Assembly: GCA_900314845.1 (NCBI GenBank)
Contig: OMWV01000034.1
Location: 62,001 to 126,000, forward strand
Direction of reading: 5' to 3'
Source of the DNA: an uncultured Eubacteriales bacterium
Lineage (GTDB): Bacteria; Bacillota; Clostridia; Lachnospirales; Lachnospiraceae
DNA: 64,000 nucleotides
The first letter of the stretch is position 1. Each line of letters starts with the position of its first letter. Of the stretch, positions 44,239 through 52,417 are shown in pieces. The notes below the pieces were generated by a model, which did no database searches, was not told where the DNA came from, and was given only the letters and a program-made list of their open reading frames with translations. The translations under genes and the position numbers were made by a program.

Positions 44239-45669
44239 TCATGGCTTATCCTGAAGCAGGCGCAGTTTTCTGAGCACAAGCGTCATCTCCCTGTTTACGT
44301 CGAACCAGACGCTGAAGGCGTGGAACAGTTCCTGGCTGCGGATGGAAATGATCCAGCGGCAGTCCCAGTTCGGCAGGATCATAAGCTCCCCGCTGCTGAA
44401 GAGGGCAAATGCCCAGTTTCCCGGCAGGTGGTCCTGACCTCCCGTCAGGAGCAGGATATCATCCCGGTCCGGATTCTCCGCCTGGCGGCAGATTTTTTCC
44501 ACATCCTCCGGGTCGAGAACAAGGGTGAATCCATTTTCCATCACGCGCCTGTCCAAGAGAAATTCCTGCACGGCAGAGTAGAAATTCAGGAATACGCTCT
44601 GCATCTGTGTGAACATTTCTTTATAGGAAAGCAGGAATTCCCGGAGGGAAGCATCCGCATAGCGCGTGATCTGGTCTCTGTCTGCCACCTGAAAGATGCA
44701 CAGGGCGTGCTGGGCCATGCGGTTTTTCCTGTCCATCCCGGAGTTTTCAGCAAAGCGCCGGTACAGGGATCTCATAAAGTCTTCCAGCGAGTCATGATTT
44801 TCCAGATATTCATAGGAAGTGCTGCCCAGACTGTCAAAAAAGCAGCGGTATCTGGCAATTACCTTCTTCTGTTTCAAGGCGATAACTCCGGTGCCTTCTG
44901 CCGGGAACAGACAGACCTGATGGCTGGCGATCACAAAATAAGGGTAGGGCGTATCCTGGGTCCCGCTTCTGACATAGTTTAAGGAGACCATGTCTGCGAA
45001 ATGCCGGACATGGACAAGGCCGTAGAGGAAGCTGAACAGAAGCGCCAGCCTTATTTCCATGGAATCCCCCCTCCGGCTCGTGTCTGCGCCGATGGAGCCG
45101 TCCCCCTGATGCACAGAGACCAGGATACGAACTCGGCGCGTCTGCGCCAGAGTGCCCAAAAGTTTCAGGATATCTGTCTGCATCCAGAAAAAAGAGAAGA
45201 GCTCCAGGGAAATATACAGGCACAGATCAGCCTCTTCCGGGCTTTCCTCTTCTGTACAGATCAGCTGGCGAAGCTTCCTGGCAGCATCCTCTGCAGAGCG
45301 ATATTCTTTCCCCAAAATTTTCTCAGTGCTTTCGTGGTCTGTTCCGGGAATATCTTCCGGGTCCAGCGGGCTTTGATTCACATCTGAAAGCTTCTGCATC
45401 CACCGGTCTATCTGTTCACAAAGCTGAAAATCCTCCCCGAATTTCCTTTTGGCATACTCTGCCGCCAGCTGCTGCGCAAGCTCCGGGGAAAGTTTGAGCT
45501 GTGATAGGATTGCCGTAAACTGCTCTAATGTCCTCAGCCTCTTTCCGCTCAGCATCTGATAGTAGGAAGACCGGTCTATACCTGCGCTGCGGATCAGGCT
45601 GTTCTGAGAGACTTCCTGCTCACGGATTACTTTAGACAGCAAGTCAGCCGGTGCTGATGATTTTTTCAT
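44239..45669 (-). CDS. Large HTH regulator with unknown sensor domain
   Basis: 476 residues. N-terminal helix-turn-helix at about 13-60 (QNSLIRSAGIDRSSYYQMLSGKRL). A hydrophobic, helix-rich middle (about 160-260) and a C-terminal part with several aromatic segments show no family I recognise. It is convergent with the ATPase gene (4 bases apart) and divergent from the secreted repeat protein at 45827, with palindromes in the 157-base gap. It probably regulates that gene. Codon use is ordinary for the region. Confidence 0.72.
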   Translation of the reverse strand: MKKSSAPADLLSKVIREQEVSQNSLIRSAGIDRSSYYQMLSGKRLRTLEQFTAILSQLKLSPELAQQLAAEYAKRKFGEDFQLCEQIDRWMQKLSDVNQSPLDPEDIPGTDHESTEKILGKEYRSAEDAARKLRQLICTEEESPEEADLCLYISLELFSFFWMQTDILKLLGTLAQTRRVRILVSVHQGDGSIGADTSRRGDSMEIRLALLFSFLYGLVHVRHFADMVSLNYVRSGTQDTPYPYFVIASHQVCLFPAEGTGVIALKQKKVIARYRCFFDSLGSTSYEYLENHDSLEDFMRSLYRRFAENSGMDRKNRMAQHALCIFQVADRDQITRYADASLREFLLSYKEMFTQMQSVFLNFYSAVQEFLLDRRVMENGFTLVLDPEDVEKICRQAENPDRDDILLLTGGQDHLPGNWAFALFSSGELMILPNWDCRWIISIRSQELFHAFSVWFDVNREMTLVLRKLRLLQDKP

Positions 45670-45722
45670 GGAATACCTCCCAAGTACCTTTTCAATCTAT
45701 TTTATACCCTGCGGCTGTTTTT

Positions 45723-45760
45723 TGCCACACAGTGGCATGAGATCGCAGGAGTAATGCCAC
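45723..45760. promoter_or_regulatory. TGCCAC inverted repeat, candidate operator
   Basis: TGCCAC (45723-45728), ACA, GTGGCA (45732-45737), with a third TGCCAC at 45755-45760. The palindrome overlaps the likely -35 of the minus-strand regulator gene, so autoregulation is possible. Confidence 0.5.
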
Positions 45761-45782
45761 TCTTACCCGGCAGGAGCTGGTA

Positions 45783-45809
45783 GGATAAAATAATATTATT
45801 ATTTTATCC
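45783..45809. promoter_or_regulatory. Long A+T palindrome before the secreted protein gene
   Basis: GGATAAAATAAT (45783-45794), centre ATT, ATTATTTTATCC (45798-45809): a perfect 12-base inverted repeat overlapping a possible -10 (TAAAAT at 45786) and just before the AGGGAGG ribosome-binding site. It is an operator or 5' leader hairpin. Confidence 0.65.
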
Positions 45810-45826
45810 AAGGGAGGAACAGAAAA

Positions 45827-47118
45827 ATGAAAAGAACACTACGCAGCTTTATCATGGGCATGGCCCTGGTCTTTGCCCTGGTTCTGGGTCTGGCTCCTGT
45901 GCAGGCGCAGGCAACGCCGATCACGATCAAAACAGTGGAGGGGCTTAAGGAGGCGGCAGCTCATCCGGAATATGTTTACCAGATGTACGCAAGCTCCATC
46001 AACTGGCCGTCCACGCAGACGACGGTGACGATTCCGGGTAATGTGGAGCTCATCGGTACGCTGCAAGTCCCTGCAAACATCAGTCTTTCCTTTGCAGATG
46101 ATCCCTACAAGCTGACGAAGGGGAAAAAGCTGATAAATTACGGGAAACTGGTAAAGAGTGATGGGAAAACGAAGGCCTCTCTTAATAGCTATGGCGCCCG
46201 TCTGGAGGGCAAGTATGATCTTATAGACTTGAGGCATATGGCGATAGTGTGCTGAAAGGGACTTTTAATCTCGACACGCTGAAGACGGATAATAAAAATG
46301 TTGTCCTGGACGGGACATTCAATCTGCAGACGCTTGATGCCGGATGGGGGAGTCTTACTATCCCCGCGGGAACGACTGTGCGGACCAGGAATCTTCGCGG
46401 ATATAATATCAAAGTTCTGGGAACACTCATCGTCACCGGAAATGTAGATGGCAGCCTTGAAGGCATCACCTCTTCCGGAAGCGGAAAGCTTCAGCTTCCG
46501 GCCCCGGTGCTCAAGGTGAAGACCGAGAAGGAAACAGAGACACTGTATGGCAAGCAGGATAAGTGGTGGAACAGTCTCGATGAGTATATTTATCTGGAGA
46601 CGAAAAATTATGGAGGGAGGATCAGGGCCAAAAGCAGCAGCTTCAAGCTTGTTTCTGTTAAGAGCAGCAACAAAAAGGTCCTTACGGCTGCCCGGGCGAA
46701 ATCGGGGTCAGACGGCACTCTTGCCTGCAAGGTCAAGCTGAAAAAAACCGGCAAGGCGACTGTAACCCTGAAACTCAAACACTTGTCCTCCGGCAAGACC
46801 ATCACCTATAAGAAAGTCTATACCGTTAAAAAATATGCGAATCCCATAAAAACACTAAAGATCGGAAAGAAGAGCCTGGCTTCCAAATTTAAAAGCGCAA
46901 CATATTACGGTCAGGGGAAAAAGCTTTCCGGAAAACTGCAGATCAAAACGAAGAACGGCTGGAAGGTAGAAAGAATAGATCTGCTGGGTAAAAGCCAGGT
47001 GCTGAAGAACGATCTCAAAAGCGGGACGAAGATCACACTGAAAAAGGGCTATACTCTGGAAGTTACCTTAACGAAAAAGGGCTGGAGGCAGATGAACTAC
47101 AGCATCTATATCTACTAA
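45827..47118 (+). pseudogene. Secreted repeat protein, split by a frameshift
   Basis: Two open frames belong together. Frame 1 (45827-46255) has a signal peptide (KRTLRSFIMGMALVFALVLG, cut after VQAQA) and 114 residues of beta-strand-rich sequence. Frame 2 (to 47118) continues the same pattern. Its upstream extension reads LEAYGDSVLKGTFNLDTL just where frame 1 ends in YDLIDL. One missing base near 46231 would rejoin them into about 430 residues. The second part has GTFNLDTL/GTFNLQTL repeats, then Lys/Ser-rich Ig-like domains. It could be a real mutation or a sequence error. Function unknown. Its expression is probably controlled by the divergent HTH gene. Confidence 0.75.
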
Positions 47119-47179
47119 GCCTTCAGGAATAGGTACCTCCCCTTACAGCCTGTGCGCGGACATGGACTGTGGGGGTGGA

Positions 47180-47247
47180 CTCGACAGACTCGATACGCGA
47201 TATGTCGAGCACTCGACAAATAAAATGTCGAGCGCTCGACATTTTTT
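47180..47247. repeat. Cluster of CTCGAC/GTCGAG repeats with a terminator palindrome
   Basis: CTCGAC at 47180-47185, GTCGAG-CA-CTCGAC at 47204-47217, and the 24-base perfect palindrome AAAATGTCGAGC/GCTCGACATTTT at 47222-47245, followed by T residues. The last element can end both converging transcripts (secreted protein and XRE gene). The extra copies suggest a binding site. Confidence 0.75.
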
Positions 47248-47280
47248 ATCGGCAGATGTATAACATGTGAGCAGATATTT

Positions 47281-47622
47281 CTATCTCCATGTCTTTTTGC
47301 TGCCGATGGTGCGTTCCAGAATATCAGCAAAATCTTCCAGACTTTTCTGATCGAGCAGGGAAAGATATTTTTCTATGCGTTCCAGGAGTTTGGGGTACTT
47401 GCGGCCTGAGCTGAAATAATCTTCCGGAGTGATCTCCAAATAATCACAGATGTTGAAGAAGCTTTCCATGCCCGGAAGAGACTTGCCGTTTTCTATGCTG
47501 TTGATGTACCCTGCGTTCTGTCCGAGTGACAGGCTCATTTCTCTGGCAGAAACTTTCTTCTGTGTACGCAATTGTGCCAGCCGCTCTCTGAAGCGCTGAT
47601 CATATTCATCGTATTGAAACAA
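47281..47622 (-). CDS. XRE family HTH regulator
   Basis: 113 residues. HTH_3 domain at about 11-65 with KKVSAREMSLSLGQNAGYINSIENGKS (split; recognition helix NAGYINSIENGK), followed by ICDYLEITPEDYF as in many small clostridial XRE regulators, and a C-terminal helix. I choose TTG 47622, which has GAGGTG 6 bases upstream. GTG 47631 lies inside that site. It is divergent from the DUF1292 gene. Confidence 0.85.
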   Translation of the reverse strand: MFQYDEYDQRFRERLAQLRTQKKVSAREMSLSLGQNAGYINSIENGKSLPGMESFFNICDYLEITPEDYFSSGRKYPKLLERIEKYLSLLDQKSLEDFADILERTIGSKKTWR

Positions 47623-47728
47623 ACATATCACCTCATCTGTTATATTGTATCCGCATCCTTATGGGTAAATAGATGAAATAATACGATATTTTTCCAATAA
47701 TGACGTCTGTAAAACGATAGATTCAAGC

Positions 47729-47757
47729 TTGCGGCATTCCCTGCTCTGTGATATACT
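47729..47757 (+). promoter_or_regulatory. Promoter of the DUF1292 gene
   Basis: TTGCGG (47729-47734), 17-base gap, TATACT (47752-47757) with TG one base upstream. Confidence 0.7.
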
Positions 47758-47796
47758 GCACTTGACTATTCGTACGTATTTTTCGGAGGATTTTGA

Positions 47797-48174
47797 ATGA
47801 CAGAGAAAAAGGTAGAAGACATGTTCGTAATCGACGGGGCAGAGGGCTTTGAGGATTCAGAGGCTTTTGATGAGGTTCAGGAGGAAGACGGAGAACTTGA
47901 GAAGGGTGATGTGATCCTGCTCACAGATCAGGATGGGGAAGATCATCCTTTTGCCATTCTCGATATCATAGAATATGAAAACAGTGTATACATGGTGCTC
48001 GCTCCCGATGAGGAGACAGATGCCGCTCAGGAAGTCGTGATCATGCAGGGTATGGAAGATCCCGAAGATCCGGACGCCATCCAGTTCGAATCTGTAGATG
48101 ACGATGTCACAGTCAGATCGATATTTGCTGTTTTCAGAGAGCGCAACAGAGATGAGTACGATTTCGAGGACTGA
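47797..48174 (+). CDS. DUF1292 family protein (YrzB-like)
   Basis: 125 residues, very acidic. The conserved part is VILLTDQDGEDHPFAILDIIEYENSVYMVLAP followed by EEVVIM-like sequence (here QEVVIMQ), the DUF1292 pattern. The function is unknown. In Bacillus the homologue yrzB is next to yrrK (ruvX) and yrzL (ireB). Here those are 30 kb away. It has its own promoter and terminator. Confidence 0.88.
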   Translation: MTEKKVEDMFVIDGAEGFEDSEAFDEVQEEDGELEKGDVILLTDQDGEDHPFAILDIIEYENSVYMVLAPDEETDAAQEVVIMQGMEDPEDPDAIQFESVDDDVTVRSIFAVFRERNRDEYDFED

Positions 48175-48198
48175 AGCGATAAGAGGCTGATAATTAAG

Positions 48199-48238
48199 AA
48201 GGCTGATATGCGGGCTATGCCTGCTGTCAGCCTTTTTT
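48199..48238 (+). terminator. Terminator after the DUF1292 gene
   Basis: AAGGCTGA (48199-48206) pairs with TCAGCCTT (48227-48234), followed by TTTT. An inner GC-rich stem is possible. Confidence 0.85.
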
Positions 48239-48274
48239 CTGCCTTAAATGAGATTGCTGGTCAGTGCCTCCGGG

Positions 48275-49420
48275 TCAGGGTCTTCCGATCAAGATGTTGC
48301 TTCCCTCGTCGTAGATCTCGACTTTGGGCGCCGTCAGTCGGACGACTGCCTTTCCGTCTGTCGTGAAGCCCTGGAATTCATAGCCCGAGATCAGCTCGAC
48401 ATGCCCGATGCCTTTGTAATCGTCCGATCCGTCGATCTTAAAGAAGACATCTCCTGCCTGATAGGTCATCTTCTGTTCGTTTGCTCTGGTAAATTTCCCC
48501 AGCATCCTGCCTTTTTTCTCCAGATAACGGCATTGCTCGGCTGCGGTCGGCGCGAAGGACTTGTCCCCGAAATCACAGACCTTTTCGTGGAGGACTTTCC
48601 AGGTCAGGGCGCTGCAGTCGTAGTAGCCGTCCTGCATCCGCCAGTAGGGATCGCTGTAGTACGTCCACTCCGATACCATCCAGTAAGCCTTGCGGACGGC
48701 TTCAGCCTTGGCGGGGCTTGTGACGGAGACGACGCAGCCAAGCTTTGACTTGCCGACTTTAGCATAGATGACCGCGCTGCCCGCCTTGTGAGCGCTGACT
48801 ATACCCTTAGAGGAGACACTGGCTACGCCGCTGTCAGAGGAAGAGAAGATGATCTTTCCCCCGTAGACCTTCTTGCCCTTTGTGAGCAGTTTTCTGACCT
48901 GAAGCTGGGCGCTTGCCCCCTCTCCCAGAAGAAGGCTCCGGTCCATCTCCGTATTGAAAATGCTGACGGTGACAGGACCAAATTTCTTCCCGTTTACGCG
49001 CGGGTAGAGCCTGACCCGGGCCGTGCCGGAAGATCTCAGGTAAATGCTGATCACATTTTTCTTCAGCTTCTTCTTTACGATCGTGACTTTGCCCCTGTAG
49101 GCGCTGCCGCATCTGAGGCTGACGCTGAATCTGTCCCGCCTGCTGTCAAATACGTGCTTTTTCCCGCCCGTCAGTTTTAACTTCACGACGAATGTCGGTT
49201 TCTTCTCGGCAATGGGGTGGGTCCGGTACCACTTTGTCGTATAGGAATCCTGGTAAAATGTGACCCCGGATGTGACGCGGGCCTTGACCTTTTTCATGTT
49301 GACTCTGGATGCCGCATAGGCATTTTGGGAAAATGCCGCCGCAAGAAAGAGGCCGAGCGCGCATGCAAGGACCAGCATCATGAGTCTGAGAGCTTTTTGC
49401 CTGTGTATATTTTCTTTCAT
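48275..49420 (-). CDS. Secreted Big_2/NlpC-P60-like protein
   Basis: 381 residues. Signal peptide (LRLMMLVLACALGLFLAAAF, cut near AYA). A beta-rich region (40-170) and a Big_2 domain (about 172-240; SSDSGVASVSSKGIVSAHKAGSAVI, split). The C-terminal part looks like an NlpC/P60 peptidase: YYDCSALTWKVL with the Cys nucleophile, GDVFFKI, and GHVELISGYE with the His. It probably cuts peptidoglycan peptides or a related amide. It is near the frameshifted secreted gene but on the other strand. Confidence 0.8.
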   Translation of the reverse strand: MKENIHRQKALRLMMLVLACALGLFLAAAFSQNAYAASRVNMKKVKARVTSGVTFYQDSYTTKWYRTHPIAEKKPTFVVKLKLTGGKKHVFDSRRDRFSVSLRCGSAYRGKVTIVKKKLKKNVISIYLRSSGTARVRLYPRVNGKKFGPVTVSIFNTEMDRSLLLGEGASAQLQVRKLLTKGKKVYGGKIIFSSSDSGVASVSSKGIVSAHKAGSAVIYAKVGKSKLGCVVSVTSPAKAEAVRKAYWMVSEWTYYSDPYWRMQDGYYDCSALTWKVLHEKVCDFGDKSFAPTAAEQCRYLEKKGRMLGKFTRANEQKMTYQAGDVFFKIDGSDDYKGIGHVELISGYEFQGFTTDGKAVVRLTAPKVEIYDEGSNILIGRP

Positions 49421-49463
49421 TTTTTCCTCCGTGACCGGCTTATGCCTCCGCCTGCAGCCGGGA

Positions 49464-50366
49464 TCAGTCCTGCCTTGTACAGTCCACTTTTACGTCCAGA
49501 TGATCGTAGGGAATGCTGATGCCATTGGCGTCAAATGCTTTTTTGATCGCTTCCTGTATCGCGTACTTGGCGGGCCAGTAATCCTGTGTGGCAACGCTCA
49601 GCCTCAGGACCATGAGCACGCTGCTGGCCTGAAATTCTTTCACAAAGACCAGGGGCGCCGGGTCATCCTGGGTATATTTTGTCCGGGCAGTCTCCAGGAG
49701 CACGGCTCTGACCCTGTCTATATCCTCGTTGTAATCGATCCCAACGCTGAAATCGATCGTCCGCGTCTTTCTTCCGGTAAGGTTCGTGATGGAAGAGTTG
49801 GCCAGGGTGCCGTTGGGGATCCAGATGGTCTTATTGTCTACGGTGACAAGCTGCGTATAGATCATCTCTATCGCCTTCACGGTTCCCTCATGCCCATTGT
49901 CGTCGTCTATGTAATCCCCGACCCGGAAGGGTTTCATGACCAGTATGAGCAGGCCGCCGGCTATGTTGGCAAGGCTGCCCTGCAGAGAGAGGCCGATAGC
50001 CAGAGCAATGGATGTAAATATGGCGACGATGGAGGTCATATCTACGCCCAGCTTGCTGATCACGATGATAAAAAGGAGGGCGCGCAGGGCGTACTTTGTG
50101 ATGGAGTTGATAAATGTGGCCGCCGTAGGTTCGAAATTAGCCTTGGAAAGGGCTTTTTTCATGAACTTGCAGAGCAGATTGACCAGCCACCAGCCGACGA
50201 GAAATATGATCAGAGATTCCAGGAGGACCTGGCCGCCGTCCAGGACATGCTCCTTTATATGGGTGAAGGCGTCTATGGAAGCTTTGGCGGCGTCCTCGGC
50301 AGATTCGCCTCCGGCAAGGGCCGCCGCGGCAGATATCAGTTTATGCACGATTCGGATTCCTTTCAT
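49464..50366 (-). CDS. Small-conductance mechanosensitive channel (MscS family)
   Basis: 300 residues. Three membrane segments near the N-terminus (about 40-130), with the pore helix ALAIGLSLQGSLANIAGGLLILVMKPF (split: LQGSLANIAGG is the gate signature), then the cytoplasmic beta domain FRVGDYID and a mixed C-terminal domain. It releases solutes under low osmotic shock. The length is close to E. coli MscS. It is 12 bases downstream of argH, probably co-transcribed. Confidence 0.93.
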   Translation of the reverse strand: MKGIRIVHKLISAAAALAGGESAEDAAKASIDAFTHIKEHVLDGGQVLLESLIIFLVGWWLVNLLCKFMKKALSKANFEPTAATFINSITKYALRALLFIIVISKLGVDMTSIVAIFTSIALAIGLSLQGSLANIAGGLLILVMKPFRVGDYIDDDNGHEGTVKAIEMIYTQLVTVDNKTIWIPNGTLANSSITNLTGRKTRTIDFSVGIDYNEDIDRVRAVLLETARTKYTQDDPAPLVFVKEFQASSVLMVLRLSVATQDYWPAKYAIQEAIKKAFDANGISIPYDHLDVKVDCTRQD

Positions 50367-50378
50367 TCATTGACAGGA

Positions 50379-51755
50379 TCAGTCAAAATCAAGATATTCT
50401 CTCTCCAGGCGGATCGTCTTCTCCATGCTCTCGCGGCTGGGAGCGCCGGTGGTCTTCCTCAGCTCAACGCAGGTCTTCAGGCTGATCGCCTCGTAGATAT
50501 CATCTTCAAAAACGGGGCACTCCTTCTTGTATTCTTCCAGGGGAAGTTCATCCAGAGAGATCCCCTTGTCTATACAAGTCAGGACAAGCCTGCCGATGAT
50601 AGAGTGGGCGTCGCGGAAGGGAACCCCGTGCTTTACCAGGTAATCCGCAGCGTCCGTCGCATTTGTAAATCCTCTCTGGCTGCTGATCTCCATATTCTTT
50701 TTGTTGACCTTCATCGTGGAGACCATGCCGTCGAAGAGGGTGATGCAGCCCTTGACGGTATCAATCGCGTCGAATGTGAACTCCTTGTCCTCCTGCATAT
50801 CCTTGTTGTAGGCAAGGGGAAGACCTTTCATGGTCGTGAGCATCTGCATGAGAGCCCCGTAAACACGGCCTGTCTTGCCGCGGATGAGCTCGGCGATATC
50901 GGGATTCTTCTTCTGGGGCATGATGGAGCTGCCGGTAGAGTAGGCATCATCCAGCTCGATAAACTTGTATTCATTGCTGTTCCAGAGGATGATCTCCTCG
51001 CAGAAACGGGAAAGATGCATCATGATCGTGGAAAGAGCGCTGAGAAATTCTATGACATAGTCGCGGTCGGAGACAGAATCCATGCTGTTCAGTGTAGGAC
51101 CGTAAAAGTCGAGCAGATGAGCTGTCATATCCCTGTCCAGGGGGTAGGTGGTGCCTGCCAGGGCCCCGGCGCCGAGAGGGCAGTAGTTCATTCTCTCGTA
51201 GATATCATGCAGCCTTCCCCTGTCCCTGCGGAACATCTCAAAATAGGCTCCGATATGGTGGGCCAGGGTGACGGGCTGAGCCTTCTGCAGGTGGGTAAAG
51301 CCCGGCATAAAGGTATCTATGTGCTCTTCCATGAGCTTTAAGAGGGTAGTGAGCAGCTGCTTTAAGAGAGCGTCTGTATTCTTCACTTCGTCCCTGACAT
51401 ACATCTTCATGTCGAGGGCGACTTGGTCGTTGCGGCTCCTGCCGGTGTGGAGCTTCTTGCCGGTATCCCCCGTGCGTTCTGTGAGGACGGATTCCACAAA
51501 GCTGTGGATATCTTCGTAATCATCCGTGATCTCCAGCCTGCCCTCGTCTATCTCATCCCGGATCTGGTTGAGCGTTCTGACGATCGTATCCCTCTCCTCT
51601 TCTGTGATGATATTCCTGGCTGCCAGCATGGTTACATGGGCAATGCTGCCGGCTATATCCTGGCGGTAAAATCTCTTGTCATAGCTGATAGAAGCGTTGA
51701 AGCTGTCGGCCAGCTCGTTCTCTGCCTTTGTGAATCGGCCTCCCCAGAGTTTCAT
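50379..51755 (-). CDS. argH: Argininosuccinate lyase
   Basis: Splits argininosuccinate to arginine and fumarate. Start [22 protein letters not shown], fumarase superfamily signature [16 protein letters not shown] near residue 278, [15 protein letters not shown] (about 106) and [14 protein letters not shown] (about 155). 458 residues from ATG 51755. The frame can continue to 51821. AAGAAGG precedes it. No argG is adjacent, which is less common. It precedes an mscS gene. Confidence 0.96.
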   Translation of the reverse strand: MKLWGGRFTKAENELADSFNASISYDKRFYRQDIAGSIAHVTMLAARNIITEEERDTIVRTLNQIRDEIDEGRLEITDDYEDIHSFVESVLTERTGDTGKKLHTGRSRNDQVALDMKMYVRDEVKNTDALLKQLLTTLLKLMEEHIDTFMPGFTHLQKAQPVTLAHHIGAYFEMFRRDRGRLHDIYERMNYCPLGAGALAGTTYPLDRDMTAHLLDFYGPTLNSMDSVSDRDYVIEFLSALSTIMMHLSRFCEEIILWNSNEYKFIELDDAYSTGSSIMPQKKNPDIAELIRGKTGRVYGALMQMLTTMKGLPLAYNKDMQEDKEFTFDAIDTVKGCITLFDGMVSTMKVNKKNMEISSQRGFTNATDAADYLVKHGVPFRDAHSIIGRLVLTCIDKGISLDELPLEEYKKECPVFEDDIYEAISLKTCVELRKTTGAPSRESMEKTIRLEREYLDFD

Positions 51756-51883
51756 ATGATAAAAACCTTCTTTCATTATTATATGGGAAAATGTTTCGTG
51801 AATTTTATATAATAGTAACATAGATTTGAAATGCTTACAACGAAAGAGGCTCAGGCTTTTTTTATCCGCGGCAAAGAAAAATA

Positions 51884-51912
51884 TTTACAATAACATTGCC
51901 TTATGCTAAAAT
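51884..51912 (+). promoter_or_regulatory. rpsO promoter
   Basis: TTTACA (51884-51889), 17-base gap, TAAAAT (51907-51912) with TG upstream. The leader is about 85 bases and could hold regulatory folds. Confidence 0.75.
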
Positions 51913-52003
51913 TATCGAGTATGTATTTTTAACCTGTGCCCGGATCCTGGAAACTCCGACCGTTTCCTGGCGCATGGCTTTATGAATTTAAGGAGGAAGA
52001 AAC

Positions 52004-52270
52004 ATGATAACAAAAGAGATGAAACAGGAAATCGTAGCAAAGTATGGCAAGACTCCCGCTGATACAGGTTCACCGGAAGTTCAGATCGCTCTTCTTACAG
52101 CAAGGATCAGCGACCTTACCGAGCATCTTAAGAATCATAAGAAGGATCATCATTCAAGAAGAGGCATGCTCAAGATGGTAGGACAGAGAAGAGGCCTTCT
52201 CGACTACCTCAAGAAGACAGATATCGAGAGATACAGAGCGATCGTTGAGAAGTTAGGCTTGAGAAAGTAA
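52004..52270 (+). CDS. rpsO: 30S ribosomal protein S15
   Basis: 88 residues, early binder of the 16S rRNA central domain. Signature [37 protein letters not shown] (split; [11 protein letters not shown] and [10 protein letters not shown]). AAGGAGGAAG precedes the ATG. Followed by pnp, as in most bacteria. Confidence 0.98.
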   Translation: MITKEMKQEIVAKYGKTPADTGSPEVQIALLTARISDLTEHLKNHKKDHHSRRGMLKMVGQRRGLLDYLKKTDIERYRAIVEKLGLRK

Positions 52271-52280
52271 TAAGCACTGC

Positions 52281-52329
52281 GGCAGGTCAGATGCCTGCCT
52301 TATATTGCGTCGGGCTGAGAGGCCCGGCG
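52281..52329 (+). promoter_or_regulatory. Two hairpins in the rpsO-pnp gap
   Basis: GGCAGG (52281-52286) pairs with CCTGCC (52294-52299). CGTCGGGCT (52308-52316) pairs with GGCCCGGCG (52321-52329) around a GAGA tetraloop. In E. coli a comparable pnp leader stem is cut by RNase III in PNPase autoregulation. No strong T-run follows, so these are not clear terminators. Confidence 0.5.
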
Positions 52330-52417
52330 TATTTCATGAGATGATCAAAAGTGTCTGCGGCCGGCACAGGCGAGGACAGGCAGGGTTCGAGAAGAAGAAA
52401 GAAGAAGGAGATTAAAA

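Noticed and set aside
49380..51341. Plus-strand open frame of 653 codons across mscS and argH
   Set aside because: It lies opposite two well-supported genes, has no ribosome-binding site and no family pattern. It is a shadow of codon bias.
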